64,000 nucleotides of DNA from Mycolicibacterium parafortuitum (GTDB taxonomy: Bacteria > Actinomycetota > Actinomycetes > Mycobacteriales > Mycobacteriaceae), in assembly GCF_002086815.1 (NCBI RefSeq), contig NZ_MVID01000009.1, positions 1 through 64,000 on the forward strand, written 5' to 3'. The translations under genes and the position numbers were made by a program. Below, piece after piece: positions 19,385 through 27,471 of the stretch (its first letter is position 1; each line of letters starts with the position of its first letter). The notes beneath the pieces are model-generated. The model worked only from the letters and a program-made list of their open reading frames with translations. It made no database searches and was not told the origin of the DNA.

Positions 19385-20083
19385 TCAGACAGGCCAGCAC
19401 TCGCGGCGGTACGCGGCGTCGAAGAACATCCATTCGTAGCGCGACGTCGTCACGAAATGTGCTCGGGCAGCGGCCTCGTCGGCGGCGGTGAGGGTCGGGC
19501 CGATCCGGTCGGCGAGGCGCAGCACCTCGGTGACGGTCGCGGCGAACTCGTCGCCGCCGTAGCTGTCGATCCAGCGCTGGTATCGCTCGTCGACCGACCC
19601 GCGGGTCAGCAGCGCCGCACCGACCTCGGCGTAGATCCAGTAGCAGGGGAGCACCGCGGCCAGCCCGTCGACGAAGCTGCCGCCGTAGACGGTGGCGAGC
19701 AGATAGCTGGTGTAGGCCTGCGTGGTCGGCGACACCGGGACCGCGTCGACGGCCTCGGCGGAGAGGCCGAGCGCGGGCAGCAGTTCACCGTGCAGGGACA
19801 GTTCGACGTCGAAGACCTCGGCGGCGTGCCGGGCGAACATCGCGGTGTCGGCCAGAGTCGGCGCCTTGGCGGCCACCACCGCCAGCGCACGTGAGTACGT
19901 GCGGAGGTAATGGACGTCCTGGGCGACGTACTCGGCGAACACATCGCGGGGCAGGCTGCCGTCGGTCAGCCCGGTGAGGAACGGGTGCGCGACGGTCGCG
20001 TCGAAGATCGCGGCGATGTCGGCCCACAGGCGCGAGGTCCAGGATCCGGGTTCGTGCGCGCCGATGCGCGGGGCCACGGGCAT
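19385..20083 (-). CDS. TenA-family protein (thiaminase II-like)
   Basis: The 232-residue all-helical protein has the TenA active-site Cys147 in LPCYWIYAEVG, the YVAQDVHYLRTYSRAL helix and a C-terminal SRYEWMFFDAAY. TenA enzymes hydrolyse aminopyrimidines, salvaging base-degraded thiamine, and some cleave related C-N bonds. It lies 84 bp upstream of URC1 on the same strand with no thiamine gene nearby. It may therefore act on a pyrimidine or urea-type intermediate of the URC route; this is inference. I find no TPP riboswitch upstream. Confidence 0.83.
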   Translation of the reverse strand: MPVAPRIGAHEPGSWTSRLWADIAAIFDATVAHPFLTGLTDGSLPRDVFAEYVAQDVHYLRTYSRALAVVAAKAPTLADTAMFARHAAEVFDVELSLHGELLPALGLSAEAVDAVPVSPTTQAYTSYLLATVYGGSFVDGLAAVLPCYWIYAEVGAALLTRGSVDERYQRWIDSYGGDEFAATVTEVLRLADRIGPTLTAADEAAARAHFVTTSRYEWMFFDAAYRRECWPV

Positions 20084-20182
20084 GTCCGAGGTCCTTTCAG
20101 CGATGAGTTTCGGTTGGGTGCCGGGTCGGTACCGGTGAACACATCCGCTCAGACGAACCGACCATGCTGGAAGGTGACTGTA

Positions 20183-20866
20183 ATGACCGATACCGCTGCG
20201 CTGCCGCCCATCGTCGACTCAGAGACCTGGCGGGCCGCCCTCGCGGAGCTGCGCGCCCGCGAGAAGGCCGCCACCCGCGAACTCGACGCGATCGCCGCGC
20301 AACGCCGCCGCCTGCCGATGGTGCGGATGCCCGACTACACCCTGATCGGTGCCGAGGGGCCGGTCCGGCTGGCCGACATGTTCGGCGGCAGGTCTCAGTT
20401 GATCGTCTACAACCACATGTGGACCGACGGCGCCGAATGGCAGTGCGGCGGCTGCACCGGGTACACGAGCCAGTTCACCCGGCTGGAGTTCCTCGACAAC
20501 TACGACGCGCGGTTCGTGATCGTGACGGCGGGACCGATCGAGGAGGCGCTGGCGTATCGGGAGAAGGTCGGCAACCGGATGGACTGGTACTCGTCGTCGC
20601 AGAGCCCCTTCGCGGCGGACGTGGACGCCGCCCCGGGGACCGGTTTCGGGGTCAACGTGTTCCTGCGTGACGGGGACGCCGTGTATCGCACCTGGCACAC
20701 CAACGGCCGTGGGACAGAACAACTCAGCCACACCTTCGCATTGGTCGACGCACTCCCGTGGGGCCGCCAGGAGGTGTGGCAGGACTCCCCGGACGGCTGG
20801 CCGCAGAGTCCCACGTACTCGAAGTGGCTGGATTCTCCGGACGTGGCCCTCTGGTACGGCGCCTGA
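20183..20866 (+). CDS. DUF899 thioredoxin-like protein
   Basis: The 227-residue protein has the DUF899 signature: PMVRMPDYTLIGAEGPV, YNHMWTDGAEWQCGGCTGY with a CxxC-like pair, and a C-terminal WGRQEVWQDSP...YSKWLDSPDVALWYG. The family has a thioredoxin fold and is commonly annotated as thioredoxin family or dithiol-disulfide isomerase; the substrate is unknown. The ATG at 20183 follows an upstream AAGGTGA ribosome site. It is divergent from tenA and lies 42 bp before tpx, so both may protect against thiol oxidation. Confidence 0.85.
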   Translation: MTDTAALPPIVDSETWRAALAELRAREKAATRELDAIAAQRRRLPMVRMPDYTLIGAEGPVRLADMFGGRSQLIVYNHMWTDGAEWQCGGCTGYTSQFTRLEFLDNYDARFVIVTAGPIEEALAYREKVGNRMDWYSSSQSPFAADVDAAPGTGFGVNVFLRDGDAVYRTWHTNGRGTEQLSHTFALVDALPWGRQEVWQDSPDGWPQSPTYSKWLDSPDVALWYGA

Positions 20867-20908
20867 CCCCGGCGCGACGGGACGGGACGCGCTTGGCAGA
20901 CTGTGCCC

Positions 20909-21406
20909 ATGGCACAGATCACTTTGCGTGGAAACGCGATCAACACCGTCGGAGAACTGCCCGCCGTCGGATCCGCTGCACCGAGCTTCACCCTCACCGG
21001 CACCGACCTCGGCGCGGTGAGCGATGAGCAGTTCCGCGGCAAGCCTCTGCTGCTCAACATCTTCCCGTCGGTGGACACCCCGGTGTGCTCGGCGAGCGTC
21101 CGCAAGTTCAACGAGGCGGCCGCATCCAGCGGCGTCACCGTGCTGAACGTCTCGAACGATCTGCCGTTCGCGCAGAAGCGGTTCTGCGGTGCCGAGGGCA
21201 TCGAGAACGTGACGTCGGCCTCCGGCTTCCGCGACAGCTTCGGTGACGACTACGGCATCAAGATCGTCGACGGCCCGATGGCTGGTCTGCTGGGCCGCGC
21301 CGTCGTCGTGATCGACGCCGACGGCAAGGTCACCTACACCGAACTGGTCCCCGAGATCGGCCAGGAGCCCGATTACGACGCCGCGCTCGCCGCGGTGAAG
21401 GCGTAA
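20909..21406 (+). CDS. tpx: Thiol peroxidase (atypical 2-Cys peroxiredoxin)
   Basis: The 165-residue protein starts at MAQITLRGNAINT. The peroxidatic Cys60 is in FPSVDTPVCSASV and the resolving Cys93 in LPFAQKRFCGAEG, the Tpx spacing. Tpx reduces alkyl peroxides and H2O2 using thioredoxin. In mycobacteria it is a main cytosolic peroxidase. An in-frame GTG six bases upstream is less likely because MAQITLRGN is the conserved start. Confidence 0.95.
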   Translation: MAQITLRGNAINTVGELPAVGSAAPSFTLTGTDLGAVSDEQFRGKPLLLNIFPSVDTPVCSASVRKFNEAAASSGVTVLNVSNDLPFAQKRFCGAEGIENVTSASGFRDSFGDDYGIKIVDGPMAGLLGRAVVVIDADGKVTYTELVPEIGQEPDYDAALAAVKA

Positions 21407-21503
21407 CGCGCGACACACCCTAGAGGGCGACGCGCCGGCATAGGTCACCGTTCGGTTCCGGTACCGCATCTGGTTGATTCGCAGTCCTGCGACGACGGAG
21501 ATG

Positions 21504-21520
21504 CACCACCTCAGGTGGTG
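21504..21520. promoter_or_regulatory. 17-bp perfect palindrome upstream of ripD
   Basis: CACCACCT-C-AGGTGGTG is a perfect inverted repeat centred 93 bp before the ripD start, in the roughly 200-bp tpx-ripD gap. It could be an operator; as RNA it would form a short hairpin. The binding protein is unknown. Confidence 0.45.
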
Positions 21521-21604
21521 TAGAAGTGGTCATAGTGACTGTTGTTAACCAATGAGTCCAGCGTCGAGCACGGCGCTGGCTTGCCGGAAAGCGGGAAAAG
21601 TGCC

Positions 21605-22228
21605 ATGCGACGCGTCTTCGTCTTCGTGATCGGTTTCGCCCTGTTGTTGGCGACACCGGGCCTGGCGGCGGCTCAGCCCAGCCGTTCGGCGACCAATCAG
21701 AAAGCCGTCGACGCCGTGATCGCTCGCGCGCTGTCGCAGCGCGGCGTCCCGTTCGCCTACGGTGGCGGCGGGGCGTCCGGACCGAGCAAGGGCACCGTCG
21801 CGTTGCCCCAACCCGATGCATCCTCGCCTGACAGCGCCGAGATCGACGCGCAGGCACTGGACCTGGCGCCCGGTCTGAACTTGCCGAGCGTGGCGCCGAA
21901 CCCGATGGTGCCGACACTTCCGTCGGCGGTTCCCGCGCCGCGGGTCGAGGTCGTCGGCTTCGACGCGTCGGGGCTGATGGTCTACGCGTTCTCGGGTGTC
22001 GGTGTGAAGCTGCCCCGGTCCTCGGGGGAGATGTACAAGGTCGGTCAGAAGGTTCTGCCCGCGATGGCGCTGCCCGGTGACCTGATCTTCTACGGCCCTG
22101 AGGGAACCCAGAGCGTCGCGTTGTTCATCGGCAACGGGCAGATGGTCGAGACCACCGACTCCGGCGTCGCCGTGTCCCCGGTGCGCACCAAGGACATGAC
22201 CCCGTACCTGGTCCGCATCATCGCCTGA
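21605..22228 (+). CDS. ripD: RipD-type non-catalytic NlpC/P60 protein
   Basis: The 207-residue protein has a signal peptide (VFVFVIGFALLLATPGLAAA). Its NlpC/P60 fold lacks the catalytic residues: the nucleophile site reads GFDASGL (Ala121 instead of Cys) and the His site reads GTQSVALFIGNGQM (Ser170). This is the hallmark of mycobacterial RipD, which binds but does not cleave peptidoglycan. A Pro/Ser/Asp-rich loop (about 55-115) is inserted before the active-site region. RipD of M. tuberculosis has a Pro/Gln-rich tail. Here a TGA ends the protein at YLVRIIA, and the same frame stays open for 94 codons with a Pro/Ala-rich start. Confidence 0.88.
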   Translation: MRRVFVFVIGFALLLATPGLAAAQPSRSATNQKAVDAVIARALSQRGVPFAYGGGGASGPSKGTVALPQPDASSPDSAEIDAQALDLAPGLNLPSVAPNPMVPTLPSAVPAPRVEVVGFDASGLMVYAFSGVGVKLPRSSGEMYKVGQKVLPAMALPGDLIFYGPEGTQSVALFIGNGQMVETTDSGVAVSPVRTKDMTPYLVRIIA

Positions 22229-22790
22229 CCATCGAACGCTTCTTCTGCCGTTCCGGCATCTGCTCCAGCCCATGAGGTGGATGCGGGTCCAGCGGGCGCT
22301 GCTCCCGGGGCTGTCGCACACGACACCCCGGGCTCCGCGCTGTCTCGGATCGAGCAGGATGGCGACGGGCACGTGGTCGAGCTCAACATCCCGGTGCCCC
22401 AACGCCGTGACGACAGGGTGCGGCGGTGGCATCGATGCGGCGACTCTGCACACGGCGCACGACCGGCAGCTGCCGATATCTGTGATCAGTCAACTACCCA
22501 GCACATTTTGTAGCTCTAGCAGGCAAACCAATATGTTGTGGCACTACAAAGCATCGTCGGCGAACTCAGAAGATTGCTGAGTCACCGCCGGTGTACGTCG
22601 TAATCCAGCGGGTGTGACACGACCGTGTCGCCTCCGGTGCATGGGCGCAGAAACTGTTCTAAACAGAACATTGATTAAATGCGACGAGTTTTCGCTAACT
22701 TTTGCGGCATTCGCGGCCGTACTTTAATCTCAACCTGCCTGTTACCTGGACATCCGGGATTTTCCGGACTGCCCCACCCAAAGGACCCCC
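22229..22790. other. 562-bp gap between ripD and the PE-PPE hydrolase gene
   Basis: No complete gene is convincing here. The first 285 bp are an open continuation of the ripD frame with atypical third-position usage. From about 22480 the base composition turns AT-rich. This part holds a TTTGTAG/CTACAAA inverted repeat (22507-22513 and 22544-22550) and a stronger palindrome at 22655-22670, consistent with the promoter region of the downstream secreted hydrolase. Confidence 0.6.
22655..22670. promoter_or_regulatory. Palindrome TGTTCT-N4-AGAACA
   Basis: A perfect 6-4-6 inverted repeat lies 121 bp upstream of the PE-PPE hydrolase start in an AT-rich stretch. It is a plausible repressor or activator site. 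It does not fit the mycobacterial LexA box (TCGAAC-N4-GTTCGA). Confidence 0.45.
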
Positions 22791-24023
22791 ATGCGCAAGA
22801 TCCTCGCTGCCCTTGCCGTCGCAGCAGTTGCTGTGACGCCGGTCGCGGCGCCGCCGGCCTACACCCTGGCAGCAAACGTTCTGACGATGACTGGCTACAC
22901 TGCCGGGGGTCTCATCGATCTGGATATGCGGAAAATCCTCAAAGGCGATTACTGCTCGCCGGAGTCCGGGCACACCTGCAAGTCGGTCGACTACCTGGCG
23001 GGAATGCCCGGCGAACTCGCGGAACCGGCCGGCCTGCTGGCGCTGCGCTGGGTGATCGCGACGACGCCGTCGCCGAAGACGGTCGTGGCGTTCTCCCAAG
23101 GCGCCACGATCTCGACCCACTGGCTTCAGCAGGACGCCAAGAGCATCTTCGCGCCCAAGTCGGAGGATTTGAGGTTCGTCCTGCTGGCCAACCCGTTGCG
23201 CAAGTGGGGTGGGATCCGCTCCGACATCGGGTACCGGCCCACCCCCGACAGCACGCAGTACCAGATCCTCGACATCGCCGTGGAGTACGACGGCGTCGCC
23301 GATTTCCCCGACAATCCGTTCAATCTGCTGGCCGTGGCGAATGCACTTGCCGGAGCGCAGTACATCCACATCTACGGTTACAACGACATCGACATCGCCG
23401 CGGCGGAGAAGCTGATCTGGAAAGAGGGCAACACCACCTACGTTCTCGTCAGGAGCGCGAATCTTCCGCTGCTGGAACCGCTGCGCAGGATGGGCTTGAC
23501 CGAACTCGCCGACGACCTCGACAGCCGGCTCAGACCGATCATCGATTCCGCATACAACCGCAGTTATCCGAACCTGGTGGACCCCTCGCAACACAGCGCT
23601 GTGCTGGCGCCGTTCAATCCCGTGTGGTCGGAGGTGGGGAGCCCTGAAGCGACGAATGCCGCTGCCCGGGCCACCTCGGTCACGCTGCGCACAGACGTTT
23701 CCGAGTCCGTGCCCGACAGCCTCCCCGCGCCCGACGACCTCCCCGTGCCCGACGACTCGGCGGATCCGGTGGACGTCGAAACCGGCTCCGGTTCAGGCGA
23801 ACCGGACGAGGCCACCGACATCGGGGACACGCTGGACGACACGCCGGCTGACACCGACACACCCGTGGACGACGACACACACGTCGACGAGGACACGCCC
23901 GTCACCGACGACAGCGACGACACGGACACCGACGGCTCCGACGACCGCGATGCGGCAGAGAGCGACAGTGGGTCGTCGTCCGGCTCCGCCGAGTCGTCGG
24001 ACAAGGACGACTCCGGCGACTGA
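22791..24023 (+). CDS. Secreted PE-PPE-domain alpha/beta serine hydrolase with acidic tail
   Basis: The 410-residue protein has a signal peptide (KILAALAVAAVAVTPVAA) and then a PE-PPE/cutinase-like hydrolase domain (about 25-255). The nucleophile Ser102 is in VVAFSQGATIS; VEYDGVADFPDNP follows. No PE or PPE domain is present. PE-PPE-domain proteins act as esterases, and one such protein makes acyl-trehalose lipids. The last about 110 residues are a low-complexity Asp/Thr/Ser/Pro tail that is strongly acidic and probably disordered. Two cysteines (DYCSPESGHTC) may form a disulfide. It is monocistronic, with a long AT-rich leader region. Confidence 0.85.
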   Translation: MRKILAALAVAAVAVTPVAAPPAYTLAANVLTMTGYTAGGLIDLDMRKILKGDYCSPESGHTCKSVDYLAGMPGELAEPAGLLALRWVIATTPSPKTVVAFSQGATISTHWLQQDAKSIFAPKSEDLRFVLLANPLRKWGGIRSDIGYRPTPDSTQYQILDIAVEYDGVADFPDNPFNLLAVANALAGAQYIHIYGYNDIDIAAAEKLIWKEGNTTYVLVRSANLPLLEPLRRMGLTELADDLDSRLRPIIDSAYNRSYPNLVDPSQHSAVLAPFNPVWSEVGSPEATNAAARATSVTLRTDVSESVPDSLPAPDDLPVPDDSADPVDVETGSGSGEPDEATDIGDTLDDTPADTDTPVDDDTHVDEDTPVTDDSDDTDTDGSDDRDAAESDSGSSSGSAESSDKDDSGD

Positions 24024-24071
24024 ACGCCGAAAGGCTGCCGATCGCCGTGTTTCAGCGCCCCTGCGGGACCG

Positions 24072-24785
24072 TCAAACAGCCGGCATCGCCCCGGCGACGG
24101 TGTACATCAACACCAGACCCGGCAGCAGATTGGTCACCTGGTGGGCCAGGATTCCGGCGCAGAGGTTGTCGGTGTAGAGGCGCGCCAGTCCGATCGGGAT
24201 CGCCACCACGAGCAGCAACGGGATCCGGGTCCATTCGAGGTGGGCGACCGCGAAAACGACCGTGGTGACCCCGAATGCGGCCCAGCGGCCCCAGCGTTGG
24301 TCCACCGCACCCCACAGCAGGCCGCGGTAGACGATCTCCTCGCACACCGGCGCGACGAGCGCGATGAGCACGAATACCGCGATCGCCCAGCCCCAGCCGC
24401 CGCGTAGTCCGCCGAACACCTCGCCGGCCGCCGATGTCGCGTCGTCGCCGACGACGCGAATCCACAGCAGCGACGCGGGCACGGTGACGAACAGGCCGGC
24501 GACGCCGAACAGCACGCCGATTCCCGCCGCCCGCGAAGACCACTGCAGCCGTAGGTCGATCCGCGGGCCGTTGCCCCGCAGTCGCGTGATCACGACGGCC
24601 AGTGCCGCGGCCAGCAGGCTGGGCACGCCGACGGCGATCAGCACGACGGAGACGTGGTTGGGTTGTGGTCCCGCGACCGCGAGGGCCACGAGCACGGCGG
24701 TCAGCAGATAGACCGCTTCGACGACGACGAACGCGCCGATACCCCAGCGGTGCCGCCGCGCGGGCAGGTGTTGGTCGGTTGACAC
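24072..24785 (-). CDS. CPBP-family intramembrane glutamic protease
   Basis: The 237-residue protein has about seven hydrophobic segments. The three CPBP/ABI motifs are present: EEIVYRG (Glu149, Glu150, Arg154), FAVAH and AHQVTN near the C-terminus. Family members (Rce1, MroQ, ABI proteins) are membrane proteases that cleave CAAX proteins or process peptides. No prenyl or bacteriocin context is visible here, so the substrate is unknown. It converges with the PE-PPE hydrolase gene. Confidence 0.88.
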   Translation of the reverse strand: MSTDQHLPARRHRWGIGAFVVVEAVYLLTAVLVALAVAGPQPNHVSVVLIAVGVPSLLAAALAVVITRLRGNGPRIDLRLQWSSRAAGIGVLFGVAGLFVTVPASLLWIRVVGDDATSAAGEVFGGLRGGWGWAIAVFVLIALVAPVCEEIVYRGLLWGAVDQRWGRWAAFGVTTVVFAVAHLEWTRIPLLLVVAIPIGLARLYTDNLCAGILAHQVTNLLPGLVLMYTVAGAMPAV

Positions 24786-24803
24786 CGCCGAACGCTAACG
24801 CAC

Positions 24804-25415
24804 CTAGGTGATCGGGGTGAACGGGCTGATCACGTCGCGGACGAACTGTGCGATGTTGGTGTTCGGATTGTTGTCGGGAAAGCTGACGGTGGCCAGCACG
24901 TTGGCGCCGGCGTTCGCGAAGACGGTGTCCGCGCGGTCCTGATGCGACGACGAGGTCACCAGGATGATCCCCGACGTTCCCGCCTTTTCGGCCAGCGGCA
25001 CCGAGAACGCGGCGTTCTGCACGGTGCTGTTGGCCCTGTCCTCGACGATGACGCGTTCGGCCGGGATGCCGTAGAGCCGCAGCATCTTGCCCATCTGCCC
25101 GGCTTCGGTGTTGCCGTTGCGCGGGTTGCCTCCGGTCACGATGATCGGCGCCTGCGGGAACATCTGCGCCACCGCCAGACCGGCGAGCACCCGGGTGTGC
25201 AGGATCAGCCGCATGGTGCCGTTCGGTTTGAGCCCGTAGCCGAGGATCACGATCGCCGGCTTCGAGAAGTCCTTGGCGACGATCGGTGGGGCGGCCTGTG
25301 CGGTGCCGATGGCCGGACCGGCGGTCACCGGGACCACCGCCAGCATCAGCGCCACGATCAGCGCCGCGCAGCGGACCGCCGAGAGACCGGATGTCGAGGC
25401 AGATCGTTGAGTCAT
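24804..25415 (-). CDS. YdcF/SanA-type DUF218 protein with signal sequence
   Basis: The 203-residue protein from ATG 25415 has a hydrophobic N-terminus (CAALIVALMLAVVPVTAGPA) and then a DUF218 fold: AIVILGYGLKPNGTMRLILHTRV, PIIVTGGNPRNGNTEAGQM, VIVEDRANSTVQNAAF and ILVTSSSHQDRA. DUF218 proteins (ElyC, SanA, YdcF) act in envelope assembly and antibiotic tolerance; some bind nucleotides. Earlier in-frame ATGs at 25427 and 25448 are possible starts. It is divergent from the secreted protein at 25537. Confidence 0.85.
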   Translation of the reverse strand: MTQRSASTSGLSAVRCAALIVALMLAVVPVTAGPAIGTAQAAPPIVAKDFSKPAIVILGYGLKPNGTMRLILHTRVLAGLAVAQMFPQAPIIVTGGNPRNGNTEAGQMGKMLRLYGIPAERVIVEDRANSTVQNAAFSVPLAEKAGTSGIILVTSSSHQDRADTVFANAGANVLATVSFPDNNPNTNIAQFVRDVISPFTPIT

Positions 25416-25536
25416 CACTCGGTTCATCGCCCCGCGGACGCCGGTCATTACGGTCCGGTCTCGAATCGTCAACGATGCGTGACCGCCGCGGGTCGCGATC
25501 CGCGGTGATCGCCGCGGCGTGGTCAGGTGGGTGGCG

Positions 25537-26118
25537 ATGTTTCCGATCAGAGCGATTTCACGCGCGGCAGCGCTGGCCGGGGCCGGCGCGCTGACCGCCA
25601 TGCCCCTGGTTCTGCTGGCCGCGCCGCAGGCTTCGTCCGCACCGGCCTATGACAGCCGTGGCTACGTCGATTCGACGGCACGCTGCACGGGTGACAGCAC
25701 CGTCGTCGTGTTCGGCAGCACGGCGAGCTCGCGGGTCGCGATCTGCCAAGACGGTGACGGGCGCTACCAGTACCGCGGGGTGCGGGTGCGCGACGGCGCC
25801 CGCCTGATCGTGCCCGCGTCGAAGTCCTCCGACGGTGCGTTCACCGCGACCACGGACGGCGTCGAATACCGGGTCACGTCGAAGACACTCGTGATCAGCG
25901 TGGGGGAGAAGGTGATCCGCGACGAGGCGATGCTGGACTTCCACCGCGCCGGATCCGACGGCACCGGCTCCGGCAGCGCCGAGACGACCTCGACCCAGAC
26001 ACCGTCGACCCAGACACCGACGACACAGCCGTCCGCACCGACGACCAGCTCGGCACCGTCGACCCCGTTGCCGCCTCCGCTGCCCGCCGAGGTCGGTGGC
26101 GGCGAAGACGGAGGCTAG
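25537..26118 (+). CDS. Secreted protein with Thr/Pro-rich tail, unknown function
   Basis: The 193-residue protein begins with a signal peptide (ISRAAALAGAGALTAMPLVLLAAPQASSA). A small beta-rich domain of about 100 residues follows (two Cys, TARCTGDST and VAICQDGDG, and a YQYRGVRVRDGARL strand). It ends in about 50 residues of Thr/Gln/Pro/Ser repeats that look like a wall-spanning or mannosylated linker. I do not recognise the domain. An in-frame GTG at 25519 could extend it by six residues. It overlaps no neighbour and converges with the MOSC gene. Confidence 0.7.
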   Translation: MFPIRAISRAAALAGAGALTAMPLVLLAAPQASSAPAYDSRGYVDSTARCTGDSTVVVFGSTASSRVAICQDGDGRYQYRGVRVRDGARLIVPASKSSDGAFTATTDGVEYRVTSKTLVISVGEKVIRDEAMLDFHRAGSDGTGSGSAETTSTQTPSTQTPTTQPSAPTTSSAPSTPLPPPLPAEVGGGEDGG

Positions 26119-26121
26119 CGG

Positions 26122-26556
26122 TCAGGCCGCCGGGACCGTCACGGCGGAACCCACTTCGATCAGACCCGAGGTGAGCACCCGGCATACCGAGCCGCCGCGT
26201 TGGCTCATCGCCCTCGCCGCCCCGCTGCCGATCCAGTCGTCGAGCAGCCGGCACGGCGCCGCGATGCGGACGACTTCGAGTTCGACCGCACCGATCCGGA
26301 GGCGACTGCCGGGCCGGGTCGGGATCGTGCCGGTGTCCACGGTCAGGTTGCGGCGGGTGGCGCCGGCATCGATGGGACGGCCGAGGTCGGCCGCGGCGAG
26401 GTCGAGCATCTCCCGGGACTGGATGGTCACGTGCCGGTGTCGCGTGCCGTGATAACGATCGCCGACCAGTCCCTTGCCGGCATCGGCCTCGACGGACGTG
26501 ACCGAGCGGGTCGGGATCTTGCGCCCCGGCGCGATGTGGATGGCAACGATCTTCAC
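26122..26556 (-). CDS. MOSC-domain protein
   Basis: The 144-residue protein from GTG 26556 shows the MOSC core: SVEADAGKGLVGDRYHG, RHVTIQSREML, GATRRNLTVDTG, LRIGAVELEVVRIAAPCRLLDDWIG. The cysteine in APCRLL is the conserved one proposed to carry sulfur. MOSC domains occur in molybdenum-cofactor sulfurases and mARC-type enzymes; small stand-alone ones probably handle sulfur transfer. The open frame continues upstream, but the extension is Arg/Ser-rich noise. Confidence 0.85.
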   Translation of the reverse strand: MKIVAIHIAPGRKIPTRSVTSVEADAGKGLVGDRYHGTRHRHVTIQSREMLDLAAADLGRPIDAGATRRNLTVDTGTIPTRPGSRLRIGAVELEVVRIAAPCRLLDDWIGSGAARAMSQRGGSVCRVLTSGLIEVGSAVTVPAA

Positions 26557-26596
26557 GCCGTCCGAGTGTATTGACCCTGGCGGCGGAACGGTCCGG

Positions 26597-27355
26597 CTAC
26601 AGATACGGGTCGGCCCACGCGCTGATGATCCGTGCCGCCCGCGCCGCCTGGTTCTTGCCGGTGAGCAGATGGTCGGCACCCTCCAGCGACACAAAGCTGC
26701 GTGGGTGCCTGGCGGTCCGGAAGATCTCGCTGGCGTTCTCGATTCCGACAGTGTTGTCGATCGGTGAGTGCATGACGAGCAGCGCCCGCCGCAGCGTCGT
26801 GATGCAGTCGCGCAGATCGGCGGAGCGGACGTCGTCGATGAAATGCTTGCGCAGCGTCAGCGCCTTGCCCCCGACGCGGAACGGCGCCTCACCGTCGGTT
26901 TCGATCCGGCTCAGCAGCGCGTCGTAACTCCGCTCGACGTGGGCGGGCTCGAACGGCGCACCGATGCTGGCCACCGCGGCCACCGACGGGCAGCCGTGGG
27001 CCGCCGATATCACGGCCGAGCCGCCGAACGAATGGCCGACCAGAAGCCGGACGTCATGACCGCGTTCGGTCATGAACTCGACGGCCCGGACCGTGTCCTG
27101 AACCTTGTGCGAGAACGATCCGTCGCCCCAGTCGCCCTCGGAGTCGCCGAGGCCCAGGTTGTCGAACCTGAGCATGCCGATCCCTTCACCGGCGAGCTGT
27201 TTGCAGATCCTGCTCGCCGCCGGGCTGTCCTTGCCGAGGGTGAAGCCGTGCGCGAAGACACCCCAGCCGCGGATCTCCGCGTCGGGGTGGTCGATCAGGC
27301 CGGCCAGGGTCGGGCCGCTGCTGCTGGGAAAGGTGACGCGTTCAGCCACCGCCAC
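26597..27355 (-). CDS. Alpha/beta hydrolase (serine-aminopeptidase/dienelactone type)
   Basis: The 252-residue protein has an oxyanion region FAHGFTLGKDS, the nucleophile Ser in LLVGHSFGGSAV, a candidate acid in VMHSPIDNTVG and a catalytic His in LEGADHLLTG. The order and lengths fit compact bacterial esterases often fused to OsmC domains; here the hydrolase is alone. The substrate is unknown. It is a single gene upstream of the MOSC gene, with 40 bp between them. Confidence 0.85.
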   Translation of the reverse strand: MAVAERVTFPSSSGPTLAGLIDHPDAEIRGWGVFAHGFTLGKDSPAASRICKQLAGEGIGMLRFDNLGLGDSEGDWGDGSFSHKVQDTVRAVEFMTERGHDVRLLVGHSFGGSAVISAAHGCPSVAAVASIGAPFEPAHVERSYDALLSRIETDGEAPFRVGGKALTLRKHFIDDVRSADLRDCITTLRRALLVMHSPIDNTVGIENASEIFRTARHPRSFVSLEGADHLLTGKNQAARAARIISAWADPYL

Positions 27356-27404
27356 ATCCTGTCATCGCCTCCCGTCGTCGGCACGGGCGCGGTGGGAACA
27401 CAAA

Positions 27405-27458
27405 GGCCCCCGGGCGGGGAAACCATGCGGAGTCCACAGGTTTCCGCCGCCCGGGGGC
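27405..27458 (-). terminator. Long GC-rich hairpin downstream of the small secreted protein gene
   Basis: CCCCCGGGCGG plus GGAAACC pairs with GGTTTCC plus GCCGCCCGGGGG around a 14-base loop. It lies 14 bp beyond the stop of the minus-strand gene at 27472 and upstream of the alpha/beta hydrolase gene, so it probably ends the former transcript. No U-run is present. Confidence 0.7.
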
Positions 27459-27471
27459 GATGCCGGCGTGT

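Noticed and set aside
20084..20182. TPP riboswitch before tenA
   Set aside because: No CTGAGA-type thi-box core or expected helices in the 99-bp gap.
22277..22580. Separate small plus-strand genes in the ripD-PE-PPE gap
   Set aside because: No ribosome site or recognisable domain, and atypical third-position usage; more consistent with remnants or regulatory DNA.
22655..22670. LexA/SOS box
   Set aside because: Half-sites are TGTTCT/AGAACA, not the mycobacterial TCGAAC-N4-GTTCGA.
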